Positions 1 to 6,782 are shown, counted from the first letter of the stretch. The stretch: 10,343 nt of DNA from Thermoanaerobaculaceae bacterium (GCA_012798145.1 JAAZNT010000206.1:1-10343); one strand, 5' to 3'. A program made the numbers and translations. Notes: generated by a model from the letters alone, not told the origin.

Positions 1-1
1 T

Positions 2-6
2 GGAGG
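2..6 (+). promoter_or_regulatory. Shine-Dalgarno site of the first gene
   Basis: The window opens with GGAGG five to nine bases ahead of the ATG at 11. This is a near-perfect Shine-Dalgarno match and settles the start of the dehydratase-like gene. The upstream gene, if any, lies outside the window. Confidence 0.8.
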
Positions 7-10
7 AAAA

Positions 11-1012
11 ATGAAGAGAGGAATATTGCCTCCCGTTCCTATTGAGCTTTTTGGACCTCAGGACCTTGACACAATAAATTTGTGGAAGCTTTTTTTCCTT
101 GCCTCAGATGAAGATAGAAATCGCTGGGTTGACTCCTGCTCTCAAATTTTAGGTGACATTTCTTTTTTCTCAAAAGCGCTTGTCGGAATGGCAAGGGAAA
201 ACAATATTGAAGAACTTTGGTATCCCGAACCCTGTTTTGCTTCGCTTTTCAAAAAAGCGGTTGATATTTTGAAAACTGAAGGAGTAAAAATTTTTGCATT
301 CAAATATCCTCCCATAACAAACACCAATTTTTTAAAAAAGAGTGTTTCTGATGCGCTTCATATATTAAATATGTCTGAATCAGAGATGGAAACAAGAATT
401 CAGGCGTGGCAACCTTTAAGAATTGCAATAAGAAGACTGGACGGAGTTCAAACGAGGTCTCTTGCTCTTGAAAACATGGCGTATGTCGAAACTCTCCACT
501 CAATTCTTGACCCTACTGAAAGCCTTCCGCAACTACGAAGAATGGCGGAAACAAGAGTGGCTTTAGAACCGAGAAATTATGACAAAGACCCTTCTTTGAG
601 GATAGGAATTTTAGAGATGACTCCTTGTTTGAAATCTTTTTTTTCTGTTCTTGAAAATTGTGGCGCTGTAGTTGTTTATGACGAACTCGGTCTTGAAAAT
701 TTCCCGCTTGGAAAATCGTCAGACACTTTCAGTTTGGATGATTTGTATAGCCAAGTCAGTTTTCCTCTCGGAATCAAAGCAAGAAAAGACAAATTGGAAA
801 AAGAATTGAAAGAAAGAAAGATAGACGGCTTAATATACGGGACATTCAATTCTTTAGAAATAAAAAGCAACGCAGATTATCTTCAAAGAGAGTTAAAAAT
901 ACCCGTTTTCATCTATGAAATTAAACAAGAGAATAACAAAGCGATGATAGAAAACAATCTTCTTGAAAGATTTCTATCAACAATTTTACAGAAAAGAGGC
1001 GAAAAAAAGTGA
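11..1012 (+). CDS. 2-hydroxyacyl-CoA dehydratase D-component-like protein (HgdB/COG1775 type), probably divergent
   Basis: This 333-residue protein resembles the family of 2-hydroxyglutaryl-CoA / benzoyl-CoA reductase-type subunits, which hold a [4Fe-4S] cluster and take electrons from an ATP-driven activator. The resemblance lies mainly in the second half: a strand-helix unit at about 197-224 (R-I-G-I-L-E-M-T-P-C, then a helix, then A-V-V-V-Y-D-E-L) and a strand at 270-310 (D-G-L-I-Y-G-T-F-N-S, later I-P-V-F-I-Y-E-I), matching the family's 'giP.l.iE' region. Family members usually run to about 380-430 residues, so this one is short. Cysteines are present at 43, 75, 206 and 217, but the position after the 'DGLI' strand, where a cluster-ligand cysteine is normally found, reads T-F-N-S. 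It has no signal peptide or membrane segment. The stop overlaps the next start by 4 bases. Assignment to the fold family is fairly likely; catalytic activity and substrate are unknown, and an accessory or degenerate role is possible. Confidence 0.6.
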   Translation: MKRGILPPVPIELFGPQDLDTINLWKLFFLASDEDRNRWVDSCSQILGDISFFSKALVGMARENNIEELWYPEPCFASLFKKAVDILKTEGVKIFAFKYPPITNTNFLKKSVSDALHILNMSESEMETRIQAWQPLRIAIRRLDGVQTRSLALENMAYVETLHSILDPTESLPQLRRMAETRVALEPRNYDKDPSLRIGILEMTPCLKSFFSVLENCGAVVVYDELGLENFPLGKSSDTFSLDDLYSQVSFPLGIKARKDKLEKELKERKIDGLIYGTFNSLEIKSNADYLQRELKIPVFIYEIKQENNKAMIENNLLERFLSTILQKRGEKK

Positions 1013-1812
1013 ACTTCAGATTTATAAGAGACAAGGCAAGAAAAGGCTCTATAAATATGGCTGTTGATGAATATTTCTATTCTCTTGCAGAAAACGGGAA
1101 TTTGCAGGAATGCGTCATAAGAATTTTCAGATGGAGCCCGCCAGCTCTTTCGCTTGGATACCATCAGAAGTACGAAACCTCTGCAGATGAAGAGTTTCTT
1201 AAAGAGCGGGGAGTTGACATTGTGAGAAGACCTACTGGAGGAAAAGCGGTTCTGCACGCTGAAGAGTTAACCTATTCTGTAGTTTCCTCTTTATCTTATG
1301 GTTACTTTGAGGGAAACACCCTTGACCAAACCTATGAAAAAATTGCTTTAGCATTGAAAAAAAGTCTTGAATTTCTTGGGATGAAACCGGAACTTGAAAA
1401 AAGAGAAACGAAACTCAATGTTCTTCATCCCGCTCCCTGTTTTCTTGTCCCGACAAAAAAGGAAATATTGGTTGATGGAAAAAAGGTTATTGGAAGCGCT
1501 CAAAAAAGGGGAGCAAACGCTTTTCTTCAGCACGGTTCAATTCCAATAAAAATGGACTATGAACTTCTTGCAAGAGCAACAAAAAACAGCCTTCAAGAAA
1601 TACCAAGTTTCAGGAAGCATTTTGCGGCGCTTTCAGAATTTTGTCCTGACCTTGACGAAGCGAAACTTGAAAACGCTCTCCACGAAGGTTTTAAAAGCGA
1701 ATTTAAAGGGATTTTTGTGGAAAAACCTCTTGAGGAGAAAGAACTCATTGAGGCGGAAAAAATTGCCAAAGAAAAATATGACAGCGAAAAATGGAACAAA
1801 AAACCTTATTGA
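1009..1812 (+). CDS. lipM: Octanoyltransferase of the LipM type (lipoate biosynthesis)
   Basis: The 267-residue product belongs to the biotin/lipoate ligase-transferase fold. It has the R-R-P-T-G-G-K-A-V-L-H motif at 73-83 and the K-V-I-G-S-A-Q-K-R segment at 159-167, with K159 at the conserved lysine position, then L-Q-H-G-S-I at 173-178. The segment A-P-C-F at 142-145 puts a cysteine (C144) where LipM/LipL enzymes carry the acyl-thioester cysteine; lipoate-protein ligase A lacks it. By family, it moves octanoyl from acyl carrier protein to a lipoyl domain such as GcvH, ready for sulfur insertion by lipoyl synthase. It acts in the cytoplasm. The GTG start overlaps the upstream stop (GTGA), with a GAGG-like site eight to ten bases before it. 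Neither a lipoyl synthase nor a lipoylated protein gene is in view. LipL-type amidotransfer is the main alternative. Confidence 0.8.
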   Translation: MNFRFIRDKARKGSINMAVDEYFYSLAENGNLQECVIRIFRWSPPALSLGYHQKYETSADEEFLKERGVDIVRRPTGGKAVLHAEELTYSVVSSLSYGYFEGNTLDQTYEKIALALKKSLEFLGMKPELEKRETKLNVLHPAPCFLVPTKKEILVDGKKVIGSAQKRGANAFLQHGSIPIKMDYELLARATKNSLQEIPSFRKHFAALSEFCPDLDEAKLENALHEGFKSEFKGIFVEKPLEEKELIEAEKIAKEKYDSEKWNKKPY

Positions 1813-1816
1813 TAAT

Positions 1817-1822
1817 GGAGGT
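1817..1822 (+). promoter_or_regulatory. Strong Shine-Dalgarno site
   Basis: GGAGGT sits five bases before the ATG at 1828, in the 15-base gap after the octanoyltransferase stop. It is one of the best ribosome binding sites in the window and fixes the start of the hydrolase. Confidence 0.85.
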
Positions 1823-1827
1823 GTAAA

Positions 1828-2505
1828 ATGGCAAAAATAACCTATCACGGACATTCTTGCGTTGTTGTTGAATCTCAGGGCAAAAGTGTGATTATTGACC
1901 CTTTTTTAAACGGCAACAGTCATGCCAAAATAAAGCCGTCTGAAGTCAAGGTTGATGCCATAATCGTAACTCACGGGCACGGTGACCATATAGGCGATTC
2001 TATTGAAATTGCTAAGAACAATAATTGCCCAATAATCTCAAATTTTGAAATCGCAAACTGGTGCGCCGCCAAAGGAGCCAATGTTCATCCTTTGCACATT
2101 GGAGGAAGCCACATATTTGAATTTGGGAAAGTCAAACTAACACCTGCCGTTCACGGCTCATCGCTTCCAGATGGCAGTTACGGAGGATTTCCCGCAGGTA
2201 TTCTATTGTTTATGGGCGGTAAATGTATATATCATGCAGGGGATACGGGGATTACTTCCGATATGGCACTTTACGGAAGATTAAATGAAATAGATGTGGC
2301 GCTTCTTCCAATAGGCGACAATTTCACTATGGATATTAACGATGCTGTCGAAGCAGCTGTTTTGTTGCAAACAAAAGCGGCTATGCCTATGCATTATGAC
2401 ACTTTTCCCATAATTCCGGCAGACCCGAAAGAATTTATTGAGAAGGTAAAAGAAAGAGGAATTAAAGGGATTCTCTGCCTTCCCGGGGAAAGTGTAGAGA
2501 TTTAG
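1828..2505 (+). CDS. UPF0173 metal-dependent hydrolase (metallo-beta-lactamase fold, YtkL-like)
   Basis: This 225-residue protein matches the UPF0173 family in full length. The start M-A-K-I-T-Y-H-G-H-S is typical. The metal-binding loop T-H-G-H-G-D-H is at 48-54 (H49, H51, D53, H54), with further probable ligands H109 in A-V-H-G-S, D139 in H-A-G-D-T, and H189 in M-P-M-H-Y-D-T-F-P. The set predicts a two-metal hydrolase active site in the cytoplasm. The natural substrate of this family is not established as far as I know, so only hydrolase chemistry can be claimed. The gene follows the octanoyltransferase by 15 bases with its own strong ribosome binding site, so it is probably in the same transcript. 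The 139-base gap after it is the largest in the window. Confidence 0.92.
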   Translation: MAKITYHGHSCVVVESQGKSVIIDPFLNGNSHAKIKPSEVKVDAIIVTHGHGDHIGDSIEIAKNNNCPIISNFEIANWCAAKGANVHPLHIGGSHIFEFGKVKLTPAVHGSSLPDGSYGGFPAGILLFMGGKCIYHAGDTGITSDMALYGRLNEIDVALLPIGDNFTMDINDAVEAAVLLQTKAAMPMHYDTFPIIPADPKEFIEKVKERGIKGILCLPGESVEI

Positions 2506-2644
2506 AAAGAAGTTTTTATCGTTACTAAAGGTAAACATTCTGTCAAAAAAGGCAAAAATTCTTTTAGTAGTATTTCTGCTATTACCTAATTTCATATCAA
2601 TAGTGCTTGAGTTCGGTTCATTTGTTAAGGTAAACTAAACAATT
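2506..2644 (+). other. Intergenic gap with a possible small membrane peptide frame
   Basis: This is the longest stretch without a standard gene. It holds an uninterrupted frame from CTG at 2540 to TAA at 2636-2638, reading L/M-S-K-K-A-K-I-L-L-V-V-F-L-L-L-P-N and then a second hydrophobic stretch, 32 residues in all. A possible ribosome site AAAGG lies at 2527-2531. There is no ATG, GTG or TTG near the 5' end of the frame; GTG at 2603 would give only 11 residues. The nine-base word AAGGTAAAC occurs at 2528-2536 and again at 2627-2635. A weak stem (2565-2570 with 2576-2581, one G-U pair) is not followed by a T run, so I see no terminator. No convincing promoter was found either. Confidence 0.3.
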
Positions 2645-3847
2645 ATGAAAAGGTTTTTTGTTTTTTTCTTTATCTTTTTATTTACTTCTTTTCAGGTTTT
2701 TTCTTCCGATCTTGAAGCGCTTAAGATGGAAGTTGAGCATCTGAGGAATCTTAAATTCAAAGAAAAAATAAAATTTGAATATGTGTCTGACAAGCAAATA
2801 TCAGACATTTTAAAAAAAGAAATGACAAGGCAGTTTTCAGTAAACAAATTTGAAAATTATGAAACAGCTTTAAAAGTTTTCTGGCTAATCCCCAAAAAAT
2901 CAAATTTGAAAAGTCTTGTGGAAAAGCTTATGAGCAGTCAGGCGGCGGGAATTTACGACCCCAAGTCAAAAAAAATGTATATTCTTGAATTTTCATCAGA
3001 ACCTGAAGACGACGAATTTTTTGAGCTCTCAAAAGCGCTGAACCTCAATGAAATTTTTATTGTTCACGAACTTGCCCACGCGATAACAGATCAAAACTTT
3101 GACCTTGAAAAGAGTCTTAAACTCGAAAACATAGAAAATGAGGATAGGCAAAGTGCTGGTCTTGCTGTCGCTGAAGGCGATGCCACAATGGTGATGATGA
3201 AGTATCTTGCAAAAACAATGAACCTTGGAGTAGATAATTTTTCAGAGATTTCTGAAGTTATGGGCGATGCGAACTTTTACGGAGAATTTTTGGGAGAGAC
3301 GATTCCAAGGTATTTGAGGGAAACGCTTATTTTTGCATATACAGATGGGTTTAAGTTTGTCAATGCGATTTCAAAAGGAAGCGATACAAAAAAAATTGAT
3401 GGGCTTTACCGCAAGCCTCCAGAATCGACTGAAGAGATTATTCACCCGGAAAAATATCTAAACCAAAATGACAAACCGAAAGAAGTGAAGACTATTTGGG
3501 AAGAAATAAAAAAATATGGGGCTTTGGAAAAGGTTTGGGAAGGTACTTGGGGTGAACTCGGAACGAGAATAATTTTGGAAGAATGGGGAGCGGATTCGGA
3601 TAAAGCCACTTTGGTTTCCACAGGGTGGGGAGGCGACAGATACATTGTTTACAAAACCACAGAGGGAGATTTTTCGTTCTTTTGGAGAAGTTTATGGGAC
3701 AGCGAAAAAGACGCTAAGGAGTTTGAAGAGGTTGTTTCTATAAAAAAGGAAATAGCGGTTTCAAGAAAAGGAAATGAAGTTGTTGTTATGAAAAGAAAGG
3801 TAAAAACAGGCAATGAAAAAAGTGATTCTAAGAACAAATTACAATGA
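2645..3847 (+). CDS. Exported HExxH zinc metalloprotease-like protein of unknown substrate
   Basis: The 400-residue product begins with K-R and a phenylalanine-rich hydrophobic stretch (residues 4-18) ending in V-F-S-S, a convincing Sec signal peptide with cleavage near 20-21; no lipobox cysteine is present. H-E-L-A-H at 141-145, followed by D-Q-N-F-D-L, is a zincin zinc-binding motif, and E177 in A-E-G-D-A-T is a probable third ligand, as in gluzincin-type enzymes. Later conserved-looking blocks are S-T-E-E-I-I-H-P-E-K-Y-L at 261-272 and G-W-G-G-D-R-Y at 327-333, an arrangement I associate with uncharacterised secreted proteins in bacteria and haloarchaea. The location is inferred to be periplasmic or secreted. 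The last 35 bases overlap purC. No strong ribosome site precedes the ATG (AAGG is 14 bases away), but the signal peptide supports this start. Peptidase activity is inferred only. Confidence 0.75.
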   Translation: MKRFFVFFFIFLFTSFQVFSSDLEALKMEVEHLRNLKFKEKIKFEYVSDKQISDILKKEMTRQFSVNKFENYETALKVFWLIPKKSNLKSLVEKLMSSQAAGIYDPKSKKMYILEFSSEPEDDEFFELSKALNLNEIFIVHELAHAITDQNFDLEKSLKLENIENEDRQSAGLAVAEGDATMVMMKYLAKTMNLGVDNFSEISEVMGDANFYGEFLGETIPRYLRETLIFAYTDGFKFVNAISKGSDTKKIDGLYRKPPESTEEIIHPEKYLNQNDKPKEVKTIWEEIKKYGALEKVWEGTWGELGTRIILEEWGADSDKATLVSTGWGGDRYIVYKTTEGDFSFFWRSLWDSEKDAKEFEEVVSIKKEIAVSRKGNEVVVMKRKVKTGNEKSDSKNKLQ

Positions 3848-4709
3848 AGTTCCGCTTTTAAGTTCAGGTAAAGTGAGAGACATCTATGACCTTGGGGATT
3901 CTCTTTTGATTGTTGTCACCGACAGGATTAGCGCATTTGACTTCATTCTTCCAAACGGAATTCCGGACAAGGGAAAGGTTTTGAATCTAATTTCTAAATT
4001 TTGGTTTGAAAAAACAAGAGACATTATTGAAAGTCATCTTATTTCCTGCGATACTGAAACTCTTCCAGAGAGTTTAAAGAAATATTCAGATGAATTGAAG
4101 GGAAGGTTTACAGTAGCCAAGAAAGCGAAAATGTTCCCAGTAGAGTGCATAGTCAGGGGCTACATATCGGGGTCGGCTTGGCAGGAATATAAGAAAAGCG
4201 GAACTGTCTGCGGGATGAAACTTAAAGAGGGAATGGTTGAAAGCGAAAAGTTTGAAGAGCCCCTCTTTACCCCTTCAACCAAGGCTGAAAGCGGTCATGA
4301 CATTAACATTTCTTTCGATGAGATGAAAAATATTATTGGAAGCGAAAGCGCCGAAAAAATAAAAAAAGCGTCATTAGAACTTTACAATTTTGCATCTTCA
4401 TACGCTTTGGAAAGAGGGATAATAATCGCTGACACAAAATTTGAATTCGGCTTATACGACGGAAAAATAATTTTATGCGATGAAGTTTTGACACCCGATT
4501 CCAGTAGATTTTGGCCTCTTGAAAGTTATGAAAAAGGCAAATCGCAGCCGTCTTTTGACAAGCAGTATGTTAGAGATTATCTCCTACAAATAGGATGGAA
4601 GAAAGAGCCACCAGTTCCTTCTCTTCCGGACGAGGTTGTTGAAAAAACGAGCGAGAAATATAGAGAAGCATACGAAAAACTTTCTGGGCGAAAACTTTGC
4701 GATGAGTAA
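3813..4709 (+). CDS. purC: Phosphoribosylaminoimidazole-succinocarboxamide synthase (SAICAR synthetase), long form
   Basis: PurC joins CAIR and aspartate using ATP to form SAICAR in de novo purine synthesis, in the cytoplasm. Recognisable blocks are G-K-V-R-D-I-Y-D at 19-26 (nucleotide-binding loop), V-T-D-R-I-S-A-F-D at 35-43, E-C-I-V-R-G-Y-I-S-G-S-A-W at 111-123, T-K-A-E-S-G-H-D-I-N-I at 156-166, I-I-A-D-T-K-F-E-F-G at 204-213, and D-E-V-L-T-P-D-S-S-R-F-W at 223-234. At 298 residues it matches the longer, yeast Ade1-like form rather than the roughly 237-residue enterobacterial form. It begins 35 bases inside the metalloprotease gene, with only a weak ribosome site, which suggests translational coupling; an in-frame GTG at 3822 is an alternative start. 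No other purine gene is in the window, so this pur gene is isolated from its pathway partners here. Confidence 0.97.
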   Translation: MKKVILRTNYNEVPLLSSGKVRDIYDLGDSLLIVVTDRISAFDFILPNGIPDKGKVLNLISKFWFEKTRDIIESHLISCDTETLPESLKKYSDELKGRFTVAKKAKMFPVECIVRGYISGSAWQEYKKSGTVCGMKLKEGMVESEKFEEPLFTPSTKAESGHDINISFDEMKNIIGSESAEKIKKASLELYNFASSYALERGIIIADTKFEFGLYDGKIILCDEVLTPDSSRFWPLESYEKGKSQPSFDKQYVRDYLLQIGWKKEPPVPSLPDEVVEKTSEKYREAYEKLSGRKLCDE

Positions 4710-5181
4710 CAAAGAAAAGGAAGATTCTTTTTCTAATTTTGTGTTTAGAATGATGGAAGAGGAGGATCTTCCGGAAGTTGAGAAAATTGAAAGCGAAACC
4801 TTCAAAGAGCCATGGCCTTACGAAGCATTGGAATACGAACTTAAAGAAAATCCTTTTTGCCATTCATTCTCGTTGGAAAAAGACGGCAAAATCGTAGGTT
4901 ACGCCTTTCTTCACATTCACGATTGTTACTCACATCTTGTGAATATCGCTATTGAAAAAAAATTCAGAGGCAAAGGAGTTGGAGAGCATTTCTTAAGGCA
5001 GATAATAAAAAAAGCAGAAATGAGTGGTGCTTTAAATATGGTTCTTGAAGTCAGGGAAGGAAATGTTGCCGCAGTCAATTTGTATTTGAAACTCGGTTTT
5101 AAAATAGATAAGAAGCAGAAAAAATATTATCACGACGGAGAAGACGCTTTGATAATGAGTTTAAAATTGGGCTCAAAATGA
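4702..5181 (+). CDS. rimI: Ribosomal protein alanine N-acetyltransferase (RimI-like GNAT)
   Basis: A 159-residue GNAT-fold acetyltransferase. The domain starts at F-R-M-M-E-E-E-D-L at about 15-23 and ends with a C-terminal strand. The acetyl-CoA pyrophosphate loop is R-G-K-G-V-G at 89-94. L-E-V-R at 115-118 and N-L-Y-L-K-L-G-F at 126-133 are the RimI signature; E116 and Y128 sit at the same spacing as the E. coli catalytic pair E103 and Y115. By family, it acetylates the N-terminal residue of ribosomal protein S18; relatives have broader N-terminal or lysine targets. I chose ATG 4702, which overlaps the purC stop region by 8 bases. An in-frame ATG at 4636 would add 22 residues deep inside purC and beyond the normal family length. 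The stop overlaps the next gene's ATG (ATGA). Specificity for S18 is inferred from resemblance alone. Confidence 0.85.
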   Translation: MSNKEKEDSFSNFVFRMMEEEDLPEVEKIESETFKEPWPYEALEYELKENPFCHSFSLEKDGKIVGYAFLHIHDCYSHLVNIAIEKKFRGKGVGEHFLRQIIKKAEMSGALNMVLEVREGNVAAVNLYLKLGFKIDKKQKKYYHDGEDALIMSLKLGSK

Positions 5182-6782
5182 GTCAGAAAAAAAACGGAAA
5201 ACTCGTCGGATTGAATTTCTATCTGAAACTTCTAAAAAGTATCAAAAGGTCAATAAGGGAAGTGCAAGGACCTGAAGACAAGGAAATCAAGTCTTACTAC
5301 AGATCTTACGCTTCGTATCTTGAGAAATGTCGTCCAAAAGAAACATCAATGGACGAATTTCTGAATTCAATAAGAGAGACAAGAGTTCTTCTTGTAGGAG
5401 ATTTTCACACACTTTATCAAGCCCAAAGGCAGTTTTTAAAGATTCTTGAATTTGTAGAAGACCAAGGGATAAAACCTGTTGTTTGTCTTGAAATGGTTTT
5501 CAAAAAACATCAAAATATTTTGGAAAATTTGCTTAAAGGAAATATAAACAGCAAAGATTACATAGAAAAGACAGACTATTTTAAGACTTGGGGATTTGAT
5601 TTTGTTAATTACGGAAAAATATTGGATTATTTAAAAGCAAAACAACTTCAAGTTTATGGGATAAACAAAAATGGCTCTTTGGAGGAAAGAGACAAATTTA
5701 TGGCTAAGGATATCGCAGAAGCAAGGAAGAAACATTCAAATGAAATTATTATCGCTCTCATAGGAGACCTTCACATTGCGCTTAGCCATCTTCCAAGAGA
5801 ATTGTCAAAACTGGGACTTAAATCAACAATTCTTTACCAAAACAGCGAAACGGTAATCTTGAGAAAATTAAAAAATGGAGAAGAACCCTACTCTTTTTTC
5901 AAAATAGAAAAAGACATTTTTCTTGTAAATAACACTCCTCCTTGGATAAAGATGCAGAGTTATCTTACTTATCTTGAACACGGAAGTGAATCTTTTTTTA
6001 TGAGATATGGTTTTGCAAGATCTGATGAAGATGAGGAAGAAATTGATTATTCCTCAACCGTTCAAAATTACATTAAAGCGCTGAAAGACGCTTTCAACCT
6101 CCACAACAAACCGGATGACGATTTTCAAATTTACACAATGGAAGATCTCTCATTTCTTGAAAATTCCTTCTTTAAGAAAGAGCCGGGGAAAACATACGCA
6201 AAAATTATAAAAAACGACAAATCGCTTTTTATGACTTTTGAAAATACAATATACACTGTCTTTCTTGATGTTAACCACACCGTTGAAGAGGCGATGCATT
6301 ATTTAATGGGAAAAGATATTCCTATAGAAGCAAGCGAGAGTTGTTTTTGGGAAAGAGTTCACTATTTTGCTTCAGGGTATATCGCTTCCAAGGTAATCAA
6401 TCCTATACGACAGACTTTAAGACAGGAAAGTCTGAAAGAAATTCTTGAAAGAATTGAATATGCCGCCACTGAAAAAGACAAAAGATATTTAAGAAGGCAA
6501 ATTGCAGTATGTATGCATGTAAGGCAATTTTTTAATTACTTAAAAGAAGGAAAACTTACGAAACTTTCTGTTTCAGCATTTGTTCAGATTGATGAGGATA
6601 ATCTTTTTGAGCTTTCGAGGGCTTTAGGATACCAAATTGGCGAGGCTATTTTTGATGATTACAACAAAGGCGAAATTTCCGGAAGAGACATTAAGCACCT
6701 TGTTTTTACCGTTGAAGACCATTTTGAACAGTGCTTTCTAATTCTTCAAAAGATGAAGAATAACTTTTCCTGCATTAATTAG
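5178..6782 (+). CDS. ChaN/Tiki-superfamily-like protein with a long uncharacterised C-terminal region
   Basis: The product has 534 residues. Residues about 55-230 resemble the ChaN-like (Cofac_haem_bdg / EreA-ChaN-Tiki) domain: V-L-L-V-G-D-F-H-T at 70-78, C-L-E-M-V at 103-107, a repeated-helix segment with D-Y-F-K-T-W-G-F-D at 133-141, and A-L-I-G-D-L-H-I-A at 193-201. H77, E105 and H199 are the likely active or metal/haem site residues; the first motif has aspartate (G-D-F-H) where many relatives have glutamate (G-E-x-H). ChaN of Campylobacter is a haem-binding lipoprotein, but this protein has no signal peptide or lipobox and looks cytoplasmic. Residues about 240-534 are mainly charged and helical, with an acidic patch near 285-293; I do not recognise them. 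It overlaps rimI by 4 bases (ATGA), so the two are co-translated, and is followed after 32 bases by uppS. Function unknown; haem binding or hydrolase activity is only a possibility. Confidence 0.65.
   Translation: MSQKKNGKLVGLNFYLKLLKSIKRSIREVQGPEDKEIKSYYRSYASYLEKCRPKETSMDEFLNSIRETRVLLVGDFHTLYQAQRQFLKILEFVEDQGIKPVVCLEMVFKKHQNILENLLKGNINSKDYIEKTDYFKTWGFDFVNYGKILDYLKAKQLQVYGINKNGSLEERDKFMAKDIAEARKKHSNEIIIALIGDLHIALSHLPRELSKLGLKSTILYQNSETVILRKLKNGEEPYSFFKIEKDIFLVNNTPPWIKMQSYLTYLEHGSESFFMRYGFARSDEDEEEIDYSSTVQNYIKALKDAFNLHNKPDDDFQIYTMEDLSFLENSFFKKEPGKTYAKIIKNDKSLFMTFENTIYTVFLDVNHTVEEAMHYLMGKDIPIEASESCFWERVHYFASGYIASKVINPIRQTLRQESLKEILERIEYAATEKDKRYLRRQIAVCMHVRQFFNYLKEGKLTKLSVSAFVQIDEDNLFELSRALGYQIGEAIFDDYNKGEISGRDIKHLVFTVEDHFEQCFLILQKMKNNFSCIN

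Noticed and set aside
913..1257. Minus-strand open frame across the dehydratase/lipM junction, and other minus-strand frames in the window
   Set aside because: All lie opposite strongly supported + strand genes, show no motifs, and arise readily from AT-rich coding DNA.
1009..1812. Reading the second gene as lipoate-protein ligase A
   Set aside because: The cysteine in A-P-C-F and the L-Q-H-G-S-I block fit the LipM/LipL octanoyltransferases, and the length lacks the C-terminal accessory domain of many LplA enzymes.
1559..1840. Alternative + strand frame across the end of lipM
   Set aside because: It is lysine-rich, shows no family motif and overlaps the well-supported octanoyltransferase frame; a frame shadow.
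2565..2581. Hairpin after the hydrolase gene as a terminator
   Set aside because: The stem is only six base pairs with one G-U pair and low GC content, and no T run follows.
2606..2636. Promoter for the metalloprotease (TTGAGT then TAAACT with 18-base spacing)
   Set aside because: Matches are moderate and the transcript would start about two bases before the ATG, leaving no leader; not convincing without mapped transcript ends.
4636..4701. Longer rimI start at ATG 4636
   Set aside because: It would add 22 residues lying within the purC coding end, exceed the usual RimI length and lie before the acetyltransferase domain; ATG 4702 gives the normal tight overlap.
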